A stretch of DNA of 64,000 nt, taken from contig JAXBDG010000011.1 in assembly GCA_036320915.1 (NCBI GenBank), positions 1,138,501 to 1,202,500 of the forward strand. The letters run 5' to 3'. The position numbers were made by a program, and so were the translations under genes. The notes below the pieces were generated by a model that saw only the letters and a program-made list of their open reading frames with translations, did no database searches and had not been told where the DNA came from. Shown one piece after another: positions 1-10,394 of this stretch. This DNA is from Linnemannia elongata (lineage: Eukaryota > Mortierellomycota > Mortierellomycetes > Mortierellales > Mortierellaceae). Each line of letters begins with the position of its first letter. The stretch's first letter is position 1.

Positions 1-2348
1 TTCAGAGATGTGGACAGCAGTCTCCAGTTTTTCGTCAGGGAGCCAAGCATCTTGAGAGAAACACTCAACGTTGTAGAATCCCAATTAGCGTCCTCTGTTT
101 CGCCAGTTTCAGACTCGATCCAGTCTGGTATAAAATGGCTCCGGCTAGGTAAAAAATAAGTAGTTGTTAGTTTTTGCTAGAGCCCCTATAAATCAGCAAT
201 ACCCATTACACTTTTAATTATACCTGGTTGATATTTCTCGTAGAGCATGTACAACAAGTGTAAGTCGGATCTCTGGTACAGCGCTGAGAATCTCCAAGAG
301 TCGCAAAAAGATGGATGAAGCTTCCTCAGGCCACAGTCGGCTCATTTGGGTGAGAAGGAGAACGTCGAATGTGAAGTTTGTTAGCAACGCAGCCTCAGGC
401 GAGCCTGTCCTTCGACATGCCTGGTACCGGCCTTCTTTATAGCGCATATCCAAAATTCGTGATTCTTCATATCGGTCATGATGCTGGATCGAGCCGCCTT
501 TCATGATCGTGCCGATATCAGTCGCCTCAGCCAAACAACTCTCCTGATTGAGCTCATGGGCAATTCCACGGATCTCGTGAATTAAACTGCTCCATGCCTG
601 CAAGTGAATGTCCTTGTGGTCATTCTCTGAGGCCGGATATTCTTGTCCTTGGCCTGGGTCGGGCAGTGAAAAGAGTATGGATTCGAGGACATCCTTGATC
701 CGGGTTGACTTGTTCTGCAAAAGCCAGCGCAGCTGCATGAGGCCTGTTTTAGGGTGACACATCTCCAAGACGACTCCAGGATGAACATTTGGACGCCAAA
801 CCGCCAGAATCTAAATGCAATAAACAAGATCGGTTGTATTAGTTCTTGCAAGGTGTGAGCGAATGTAATAGATAAAAGAGAGAGATAGTGAAAGAGAGAT
901 AGAGAGAGAGAGAGAGAGAGTTCATTCTCCGGAAAGAATACCTTACGGATGGAATCCATCTTATCCTTCCATGTCGCATTGTCCAGTCGCAGATTATCAA
1001 ATTGGTCCACGAGAATCTGTATCGCCTTGGGTTGTAAGTTGTAGAACGATCCTGGGTTGCCGAGACTGAGTGTCAGAATAATCTCGTTGACTAGAAGGTC
1101 ATAATGTGAACTATATGTAAGAACATTTTCCGGTGGTTTGCGGCGTGTTTAGAGTAACGCTTTCGCGTCAAAGTTAATTGAATGCCGTTCCTTGTGTTAC
1201 CTTGAGTATCCGATGAGGAGGTAGCCTTCCGCACGAGAACAAGCATTTCCAGAGCCCGCTCCTGGAGATGTGCCATTCGAGTTACTGCTTGCGAGGCGTG
1301 TGCAACCAATGTTTTGGAAATGATGCTGAAGCAACTGCAAGATTGAATATATATATATATGTGCGAGGACCAAGGGTATGGAAATAGGCGTTAGAAAATT
1401 CATCTGGTTGGTCCGTGTTGAATTTGCAGAGGAAATGTTCCTGAGACAGGCAAAAATACCTGATCAGAGACGCCGCTGTTTCCATGGATACCGCATGCTC
1501 CCTGTCATCGCTCTCGTCGTTAGGAGCTTCACCGCTCATTATAGTTTCGATATCCGTGATGAAAATCTCGAGAAGATCCTGACCGAAATCTGCAGCATCC
1601 AGCCATTGAACCGTGAAAGACCCCATGAGTTCTATGTAGGTGGAAGGATAGAGATGCGAAATACAACTTGAGCGCTTGGTAATGCGTGTATCTCATTAAT
1701 AGAATAGCATTTGAAGCCATAATGACGTTCTTACCAACAATCTGCTTCTTTACAGCCGATGCTGTATTCTTGTCCACAAACCAGCCCACAAGTAAATCGA
1801 CAATGTCCTAAATTGACAGACAAGGTGGCCATGTTAGATTATAGGTTGGGCATTGTATGTATCGGTTGGCTCAAAAAAGATCCATTGTTCCCGAAAAAAG
1901 TACCCCGAATCGAGCCTGCCATGCGGCTGGATGCTGTTTGGATAGAAAGGCAAGAATGTCAAGGGCTGGCGGCAAACGACTGCAATCCTCGACCTTGTTC
2001 AGCGTGTCCTCGGCGTCGTGCAGCATCACTTCTGCGGTTTGAAAGTCGACAGCTTGCCTGTTCACTACAAACGAAGCCATATACAACGTCGTGGTCAGTG
2101 GAAAGAGCGATTCGGGGCGAACGGTGACAAGCACTCTCCAAATATTTCAAAGAGGTTATGAATGGTGGGGTATTTTGGCGGCGTTTATTGAATTTTTTTT
2201 CAGCGAAATATTTACCATGGTCAGGCCGCAGTCCTTGAGATGTCGATTGACGTCGCTGGTGAGGAAAGGAGGGAGTGCTGTTGTTGGCCTGTGCCTGCGC
2301 TTGAGCTTGCGTAGCATGCTTGTGATGGTTACGGCGACGCGAAGACTT
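1..2348 (-). CDS. SMG1: SMG1-like PI3K-related kinase, N-terminal HEAT part (partial)
   Basis: SMG1 phosphorylates UPF1 in nonsense-mediated mRNA decay. Eight exons join in phase on the minus strand: 2216-2348, 1904-2133, 1735-1807, 1460-1631, 1201-1334, 942-1090, 224-810 and 1-144, continuing past the left edge. The protein has a low-complexity Gln/Ala start, then helical repeats. The join at 1904/1807 gives RFGDIVDLLVGWFVDKN, which closely resembles the conserved FRDTVDILVGWHID-type segment of animal SMG1. The following exon (VQWLDAADFGQDLLEIF) matches the next SMG1 helix. Exon 2216-2348 begins right after a TAG acceptor, so the initiator ATG lies in an unresolved exon between about 2350 and 3100. 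The kinase, FAT and FATC domains are outside the window. The gene is divergent from UPF2. The family call rests on remembered conserved segments. Confidence 0.8.
876..920. repeat. GA microsatellite in an SMG1 intron
   Basis: Near-perfect (AG)n run, uninterrupted over 901-920. On the coding (minus) strand it reads as a CT tract inside the 811-941 region, just downstream of the donor at 941. It is simple-sequence DNA with no coding role. Confidence 0.85.
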
Positions 2349-3387
2349 CTACGCAAGCATAGGGTGTACGGCGTTGTTGTGTTAATCGGGTGAAATACAA
2401 GACCGGACATAAAGCAAAATGTGCGAAACTCCTTATGTTTATGAAAACCACGAACCATTTTGGATACTGCTGGTTTTTCTTCGCTGGTCTGCATTTGTTT
2501 GAGTTTACCACAAGAGGCAAGACTGTGGGGTATGCAGGACAAAAGGGAGTGAGTGTCAGAAGGGCGTATTGCTGTGAGTAAGCCCAATCCAGGAACAACA
2601 GCAGAAATCGAGGGTATTTGTTGGCGTTGGCGTGGGAGAGCGACGATGATAGGAGTTTCTGTGTCAGAAGCGACGTGGAAAGGGAGGAGGAGGAATAAAA
2701 GAAAAGAGGGAACGAAAGTGTATGTTTAAGTTATTTTTTTCAGGCGAGTACGGATCTATTGTTATTAACGGTTGACTGCAGCATGGCTAAGGGCGATGAG
2801 TTGTTGAACAGGGTGAAGGCGAAGCAGTTGACGGACTGAATGCGGGTGCTCATGGGAGGGGAGAGGAGGGAATAGGAAGGATGGGAGTGAGTTGGGTGCA
2901 ATGCGTACGGAGAGAGAGAGAGAGAGAGAAATAGATAGAGAGAGAGAAAGAGATAGAGAGAGAGAGAGAGAGGCGAGAGGAGAGAATGTGAAAGAATAAA
3001 GTGTGGTGGCTGAACTGAATTGAAGAGAAGAGAAGAGTGAGAGCACCAAGGTAGAGAGGAGGATGGGAGGTAGAGGCAACGGCAGGAGGGTCAAAGAGTC
3101 AGTCGGTCAAGACCCCTTTGAATGGAAAGAAAAAAGGAAGTGGTGTTGAAAAAATGAAGGAGAAAAACAAACAGCAAGGTATGTGTGTGTCTGTGTGTGT
3201 GTGTAAGTGTGCAACCAAAAGCAACCGCAGTCTCGCTTGACTGACTGAATATTCAGTGACGCGCGAGTTAAAGAAGAAATGAAAACGGCGAAAGGAGAAA
3301 TCCACCTCCCCTTCTCTTTGTTCAATTAGACTGGTCACAAAACCACGTTTACATTCAATTCACACCAGCTTCTCTCATCACACACAG
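2349..3387. promoter_or_regulatory. Divergent SMG1/UPF2 intergenic and 5' exon region
   Basis: About 1 kb between the first resolved exons of SMG1 (minus) and UPF2 (plus). It must hold the first exons, 5' UTRs and promoters of both genes. It contains a long GA/CT microsatellite (about 2908-2974), a TG run (3182-3204) and GA-rich DNA. An ATG at 3154 followed by a GTATGT donor at 3179 is a possible first UPF2 exon, but it leaves one base over and none of the acceptors checked restores the frame. On the minus strand an ATG near 2850 opens a short frame that cannot be linked with certainty. Confidence 0.55.
2908..2974. repeat. GA/CT microsatellite between SMG1 and UPF2
   Basis: Interrupted (GA)n tract with occasional GATA units. 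Its reverse strand is a pyrimidine run that would sit in the SMG1 5' UTR. Such tracts recur in front of other genes here (for example 29170-29211). Confidence 0.85.
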
Positions 3388-6300
3388 TCTATCGACTCTC
3401 ACTCCAATCGTCTCTCCCTCTCTCTTCCTTCCCTCCCCTTACACCTCCTCAGCACACACCCACAATCCTCGAAACTGGCTACCAGACAGGATCTCAGACA
3501 GGCCAACCTGAGGGCATGGCACCAAAAGCCGGGTACTTCCTTTTTCTTTTCTTGCTCAACAAGAGACTAAAGAAAGCTTCCCTAACGGAAACAGCCTGCT
3601 GACATCATCACCAATCGCGCCCTCCTCTCGTAACTAGATCCCTCTACCCTCCGGAATCTGGACTCCAACATCAAAAAGAACACCGCCTTCATAAAAAAAT
3701 GCAAGACAGGACTCACTGCCGATGTCTCCACCCAGCTCTTGAACGACATCAAAAAGCTCAGCCTAGAGAAATACATCTCTGAAATCGTCGCCGCAATTCT
3801 GGAAGGCCTCTTGCGATGCAAACTCAGCGCAGATGTTGCTGCGGCGACAGAGGTATAAACCCAACCAACCACAGCGATTCTGATTGAAGATCGCCGAAAA
3901 CAACAACAGCTTCTTGTCACGCAGCTAAAAAAGAAAGAGCTTTTAAATAATATCTTATTGTTTTGCTAAATGTAGGTCATTTCCGCCTTGCACCAGCGTT
4001 TCCCAGACACATTCACCCTGCTGTTCACCTACCACCTCGCCAAAGCACTTGCTCCCTCTCCAAAGTTAACCCACCAGCAGTTGGCGCAGGCAGGAACGAC
4101 ACCCGAGCAACGCGAAAAGGAAGAGTCTTCAAGGATATCCCGTCAACGGGTGTTGAGTCGCGTCGCCACAGAGCTTTGGTTGGTCGGTGTGTTGCGAAAT
4201 GTAGAGGATGGCGTGGCAAGTCTGGGCACAGAAGGATCAACAGGGGTGTCCGCTAAATCCGGATCAGCGACCAAGGACGCCGCTGCAGCAGCATTGACAG
4301 GATCGTCTAAGGATTCAAAGGGAGCTATTGCTGATGGCAAGGCCATGCCCAACTTTATATACACGATCCTTCACGATCTGGTATGCCCGCATGCTTTATG
4401 GAATTTGTGGCGCAAGGCAGGCTAGGATGGTCTTTCTATCAGTTGTCTGACCACATCTACACTCGCTTACCTTTCGCAAAAATATAGCTTGCAGGAGACA
4501 GGGACCACGTCAACCTTCCAATCGTTCTTACAGTGTTAAAGATTCACGGCAAGGATTTAACAGGAATTACTCCTCGCAAGGCGAAAACTGCTGGTGATGG
4601 AAAGGACGCAGAGCCAAAGGCTTCGACGGCAGAAGATACTGGCTCAGGACAGTCCGACACATATGTATCTCCAACGCAACAACAGCTCTTTAAGACCTTG
4701 ATCTCTGAGTACTACAAAAGCTTGGAGGCTCACCTCGTTCGCGACCACAAGGTACGATTGCTCGAAACTTGCGACTATCATTATGTATGTGAGGAATTGG
4801 AGAATATAGGCTAATGAGTTCTTCGCACAATGGAGCGGATCAATCGTTTAGGAGTTGAAGAGAGTAGAGCGAAAGAACGAGGCATCTCTTTTTTCGCGCG
4901 GAGAATTGTCAGAGGAGCGTCAACAGCAATTTGAAAAGCAGTTCAGGGCATTTGAGAAGCTCTCCACTTCAACTCAGTCTGTCGCAGATGCTCTCGATGT
5001 GGACGTACCTATCCTCAAAGATGAAAAGGAGGAGTTGATTGGAATTGTCGAATCTTCCGGAGGCGCAGAGGAAAAGGGCGCAGCCAGCAGTGTTTTTGAG
5101 GACGAGGACAACGTTGTCTTTTATGAACAGATTCTGGACCTCAGAACTTTGGTGCCCAAGATCTTCCTTGAGACTTCAAAGTCGAAAAAGGACAAGAAAG
5201 AAGACGGAACTGAGTCTGAGAAGGATGGGGAAAAGACTGCGGGCAAGGATAGCACCATCACTTCCAGCCCCACCACCGCCGATACCGAGAACGCCTCCAA
5301 GGATACTGGTGATCAGATGGATGAATTCGACGATTCGACCGACCTTATGATGGAAAGCATAGACGCGGAACTCGGGAACATGGAGCTGAACGATCAGACC
5401 GGAACGGACTCGTTCCTTGCAGAAGAGACCGTTGCAACCGAGCCCTTGACAGCAGCGTCCAAGACAACCGCAACGCAGATTGACGCTTTCATGGCGAGAC
5501 TTCCCAATATGTGCAACAGGGATATGATCGACCAAGCCGCAGTAGACTTTTGTTACCTTAATTCCAAGCTGAGCCGAAATCGCCTCATCAAGGTATATTT
5601 TTGACAGCGAGTATTTACCGTTCAAATGAGCGGACTAAAACGTTTATTTTTCTTCTTATTAACTCCATGACCATGGCAACGTTTGTTTCTACTTTCAGAC
5701 GCTTGTACAAGTCCCCCGCGACAGGCACGACTTGCTTCCTTACTACTCTCGTATGATTGCAACCTTCAAGCCCTTTTACCCGGATGTCGCAGAGGAGGTC
5801 CTGAATGCTCTGGAGCGCGAGTTCCGAGGTCTTTTACGCAAGAAGCACATGGATCTCTCGGAGTCACGAGTCAAGAACATCAAGTTTTTGTCCGAGCTGG
5901 TCAAGTTCGGCCTCACTCCCCTTCCAATAATCTTTCATTGTCTGAAAGTTCTTCTCGAAGACTTTGTTCCACAGAACATCATCGTAGCCTGTGCACTTCT
6001 GGAGACTTGTGGTCGCTTCCTCAAGCTCAAGACCACTGCTACCTCGACGCGTCTGGATGCGATGCTGGATATCCTCAAGCGAAAGAAGGCTGCTCTCCAT
6101 CTTGAGCCCAGGTTTCTGTTGATGATCGACAATGCCTACTACCAGGTAAAACTTCAACCGAGCCGCAAGTGTGTTTGTAGATTCGATTATTGCTAGCTGA
6201 GCATGTTTGCCAACGAATTGGTTCTACATTTTCTATCATAGTGTAACCCTCCAGAGCAAAGCACGAGACAAAAACGCGAGATTCCTCCCATCGAGCAGTT

Positions 6301-8281
6301 TATCCGCAAGTTGCTCTATCTCGATCTTTGCAAAAAGAACGTCGAGACCACTCATAAGTTGCTGCGAAAGTTAGACTGGAACAATCCCAACGTAAGTTGT
6401 ATATTATCACCATGAACCATGCCTTCTTTGACGATATGACAGCCACGCTGAGATGAAGTCCTCATTTTCAATCTTGAAATAGATTTACAACCTCGTTGTT
6501 CGCCTCTTTAGCAAGGTTTGGAAGATCAAGTTCAGCAATATTCACTTGATGGCTATCCTTGTGAACGGGCTCAGTCGGTACCACTCTGATTTCTCAATTG
6601 CCATTGTCGATTCTATCGCTGAGGGCATTCGGATTGATCTGGAGCAGAACAACTTTCGACACAATCAGAAGCGTATCGCCATCGTCAAGTTCTTGGGAGA
6701 GTTGTATAACTACCGTATGGTCGACTCGCCTTTGATCTTCAGCACCTTGGACACCCTTCTCTCAACAGGCCACGGTATGTTTGAAGTGCATCATAACCAA
6801 GCAATGAGAACCTTTGTAGATTAGTTGCGGAATATCGCTGACGATGACCTTCGATTTTACATCGTATAGAGCAAGGCAGAGCGTCCCCAGATCGCCCTTC
6901 GCCTATTGATGCTCCTCACGACTGCTTCAGGATTCGACTCGTCTGTACTTTGCTCGATACCTGCGGAATGTGTTTTGATCACGGAAGCTCCAAGATCAAA
7001 CTGGACTCGTTCCTGGTCCTCTTCCAGATGTACATTCTCTCCAAAGAATCCGTCCCACTGGAGATTGAGTATATGATCGAAGATACCTTTACGGAACTGC
7101 GTCCCAAGCTGCGACGCTTCCAGACTTATGAAGAAGCCTATGCAGCTGTCGAAGCGCTTCACGGTCCTCTTGGAGGCAACGATCCAAACGCCAACCTACA
7201 GAACGACGACTCTGACTCGGAAGACTCGGAAGGAGATGATGACGGCGACGATGACCAGCAGGACGATGATGATGATGACAGCGAGGACGACGAGGACGGT
7301 TTGGACGATGACGAGGAGGTCCATGCCATGAGACAAATGGACGATGAAGAGCAAGCCGTTGTCCTGACGAATCAACACAAGCCTGTGGAGGCTGTGGATG
7401 AGGACTTTGAGCGCGAGTATCTCAAGATGATGACAGAGAGCCTGGAATCTAGAAAGTTTGAGAGAAAGCACTTGACTCTCGATGTTGCAATCCCTGTTCT
7501 TAGGACCGCAGGTATATCGTTGATAGTTTCAATGTTTCTGTTTGGACCTGTTCATTATAGCGTTGACCGTTATTACTCTAAACTAATATGCCTTTGTTAT
7601 GCGTCCTATAGATCGTCGCGAAGAACCTGTTCTCAGTAATCCGGACCATGTGGCGTTTACACTTTTGACCAAGAAAGGAAACAAGCAACAGCTGAAGACG
7701 GTTGGTTTGCCAAGTGACAGCTCCCTCGTAATCAATACTAGGAATCAGAGGGAGGCTGAGCGTGAGGAGCAGCAGCAGTTGAAGCAACTGGTCTTGGACT
7801 ATGAAGTCCGTGAGGAGGCCAATCAACGCGCAGGTTTGTTTACCTGAGTTATAATGGTGCAAGAGATGATTCATCAATTCTCGCATGAAATTTACGTGCC
7901 TATCTAATGGAATGTCATGTTTAATGTCGATTATTGCCAATCTTAGCACTAGAACAGTCCTTGCGGAATCAAGGTATCCGATTGAACTTTGTCGAAGACA
8001 ATCGACGAGGTGGTGGTAGTGGTTTCGGTGGTGGCGCCGGAAATTCGAGCCACCGTGATTCAGTGAGCGCTTCGGGTAGCCTTGGTCGTGGTGATCGAGG
8101 TGGGCATGGCTACGGACAAGATCCTAATCGAAGCAACACGCGATGGGCTCGTAACCAGACTGTTGGTGTTGGCGCCGGGTTCGGAACAGAAAGTGCGCTT
8201 ACGAACTTGGGTGTTGATGGGTATGAGCGACGACCTGTTGGTGGACAGTCGAGTCGAGGACGTGGGTCAGGTGGAAGGTAA
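3388..8281 (+). CDS. UPF2: UPF2/NMD2, nonsense-mediated decay scaffold (5' end unresolved)
   Basis: UPF2 bridges UPF1 and UPF3 in cytoplasmic NMD. Resolved exons: up to 3532, 3638-3852, 3976-4380, 4488-4751, 4852-5592, 5699-6145, 6242-6391, 6483-6774, 6870-7511, 7612-7833 and 7947-8281. The first join gives LRNLDSNIKKNTAFIKK, the hallmark start of the first MIF4G domain; ISALHQRF follows. The third MIF4G block contains FRIRLVCTLLDTCG. An acidic tract (7205-7320) and the conserved VDEDFEREYLKMM segment (UPF1-binding region) follow, then a Gly/Arg-rich tail. The reading frame is open upstream back to 3283 without an ATG, so the start codon is in an earlier exon. The ATG at 3516 is out of frame and is not the start. 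A last-intron alternative (GTAAAA at 8278, acceptor near 8376) would only swap the final residue and stop at about 8383. Confidence 0.9.
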
Positions 8282-9257
8282 AATTAGCTCATCCTATGTT
8301 CTTGCTTAGCCTAACTTGAATGCGGGAGACTATTTCTTACCTTTTTTTTTTTCCTGTTTTCCCTGTTTCCATGTAGACGCTGACATGGGTGACAACTTTT
8401 GAATTTCATTATTCGAGAGCCAGAGAGTTGTTGTCACTCTTTTCTCATTTTGTTCCTTGTCGACTCGCGCTCTGTCATTTTATTGTTCGCGCAATCAGTT
8501 GCACGGATTCTAAGAAGCGCTGTGGTGGCACCAACGAACAAAAGCATGCACGAGCCACTTGCTTCCCTTTCTTTCCTCGACCGTCTTTGCTCGCAAGTTA
8601 TTGAACAAAGAACGACTTGAAGCTGAGATTGAATGAGATGAGAGCACCGTAGAAGAGAAGTCAAGATTGGATTCAGCACCGATCACAGAACCTTTGTCAA
8701 CCATCATAAAACTACGACGACGAAGTAACGATGCTCATGCCTTTTCTCAGACCCGACTTGATTGGTTTTTGTTGCTTCCTATCTCCACTGATTCATACTC
8801 ATGCAATTTTTTGATCATTTAACTGCTTGGATTTCCTTACGCCCAAGTTTAATTTCCCACGCACAGATTCTCCTTCCATTTCGATAATGTGGAGAAACAA
8901 CAATGTCCTTGTGTGGCATCCCGAAGTGCAAACCTATCATGCACAAATAATGCAAGAGTTCATGAACCTGTGATGCGCTAAGAAAAAAAAAACGATTGTT
9001 GGTGTTGGGTTTATTGGTTTGAAGTTATATACAATTTGTTGCAAGGCTGGAAGGGGCGCATGCAGTGTTAATGCGGTGATGGATGATTATTATTGTTGTT
9101 GTTGCTTCTGTTGGTTGCTTTGTTGGTTGTCGGTTTGTGTACTTGATGTTTTGTAGTTTAAGAAGGGATAGAGAGCAAAGTGTGGATGGATGACCCAAGA
9201 GGGCTCAGGTTGAGCGAAAAAAGCGAATGATTCCAGAGTTTTCCTTTGTTGAGTGTT
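8282..9257. other. Convergent 3' region between UPF2 and the small minus-strand gene
   Basis: About 1 kb with no supportable gene. It holds the UPF2 3' UTR on the left and, on the right, the 3' UTR of the minus-strand gene at 9258-9503. T/GTT-rich DNA lies around 9080-9140. Open frames here have no codon bias or recognisable motif. Confidence 0.6.
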
Positions 9258-9503
9258 TTAGTGCTGGTTCTTTGCGGCGCGGGGACACTGTTGCTCCATT
9301 TCGTGGAGGAGCTTGACATCTGCGGGGGAGCCTACATTCTCGATATGGCGGATGCAGGCGGGGTGAAAGTCCCAGTCCTTCTGGCCACAGCAGGAGGATT
9401 TGGGTGCTCCTGCTGCTGTCTCTGTTGTTGCGGTGTTGTTGCCGGCGACAGCGGGTGTGGAGTGGGCGCCGAGTTCAGGCTTGGATGACTTGATGGACGA
9501 CAT
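9258..9503 (-). CDS. Small Cys-containing protein of unknown function, 81 aa
   Basis: Single-exon frame of 81 codons. Codon third positions are strongly G/C, as in the highly expressed genes of this window. The start context is CAAAAATG and the stretch upstream on the coding strand is CA-rich (9504-9580), like other 5' UTRs here. The N-terminal half is Ser/Thr/Ala-rich and probably disordered. The C-terminal half holds a Cys-Cys pair, then DWDFHPACIRH, and a last Cys near residue 73. No signal peptide or membrane segment is visible and the family is not recognised. A metal-binding or redox role is conceivable from the four cysteines and histidines but is only a guess. It could also be one exon of a larger gene. 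Confidence 0.5.
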   Translation of the reverse strand: MSSIKSSKPELGAHSTPAVAGNNTATTETAAGAPKSSCCGQKDWDFHPACIRHIENVGSPADVKLLHEMEQQCPRAAKNQH

Positions 9504-10394
9504 TTTTGATGGAGATGTGTTGTATGTGTGGTTGGGCTATATGGTTGAGTTGTGTTGGGTTGGGTTGAGTTGTGTGTTTTGTATGAAAAAGAAAGAGAGC
9601 GAGAAGGGTCGGCCTTTTTATCATGAAGAAAAAAAAAATTGTCTCACATCATATGTGATCATTAATCATTGTGACGTGCGAAGAAGGTTTAGGTCAATGT
9701 CCTATTTTCCTTAACGAGAAGACCGCACCCTTTCCCCACAGAGGGATGCCGGTTTCCGTAATTTAGGTCGGTCGAGACGCAATGACATCACTCTGCCCCT
9801 CTTCCGAGGTCTTGTACTCTGTGGTCGATCTTCGGGAAGGTACTACTTCGTTTTTGCTCAATTGCTTATTTGCCGTCATGTCACACCTGAGCTTATTCTT
9901 CGGCATTCTTTGCCCTTCTAAGATAGTAGTCATTGAAAGGCGTTGAATCCACTTAGCCCTCCTTTCGCTTTGCATGCTTTCATTTCCTATTGATTGCTTT
10001 TGCTGTTGTCTCGACTTGCTTCTTTCTTGAAGGCTTATTTTCAATGTAAGGTGGAGTGGACCACGACGTGCGCAACCAAAGCATGTTGGTAGTGGTTGTA
10101 GTTCCTTCAAATGGGAATACTACGCGATTGGCAGTCACGGCCATTTTTTTGTTGTTCTTGAGCATCCTCGCACCTTTGAACACGGACACTCACACTCGAC
10201 TCGTCAGACGACATCATCACCCGGCACCACAAGTAACAGGCAACCAGGATCCGACTGGGCTCAAGTGTCCATACGCACCGCACTGTCATAACAACACGCA
10301 TTCTCATGCCTTGCACATCCAACCTCTGACAGATTCTCTTGCCACAATCTTTCATTCAGGAACACAACAACGTCTCTCTTTTTTCACTCTGTCC
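9504..10394. promoter_or_regulatory. Divergent region between the small protein and kinesin-8
   Basis: About 0.9 kb between two head-to-head genes. An open frame runs in phase into the kinesin start, but it uses GTG or an internal ATG and has no coding character, so it was not used. CA-rich and CT-rich stretches next to each start codon look like 5' UTRs. No clear TATA box was found. Confidence 0.5.

Noticed and set aside
2156..2348. Minus-strand frame starting SMLRKLKRRHRPTT as the SMG1 N-terminus.
   Set aside because: It leaves the wrong phase at the GTAAAT donor. The neighbouring frame (ATQAQAQAQ...LRPDH) gives one leftover base that joins exactly to the next exon.
10056..10394. N-terminal extension of kinesin-8 (MLVVVVVPSNGNTTR...).
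   Set aside because: It begins at GTG or a poor ATG, is low complexity and contains CA/CT leader-like DNA; kinesin-8 does not need it.
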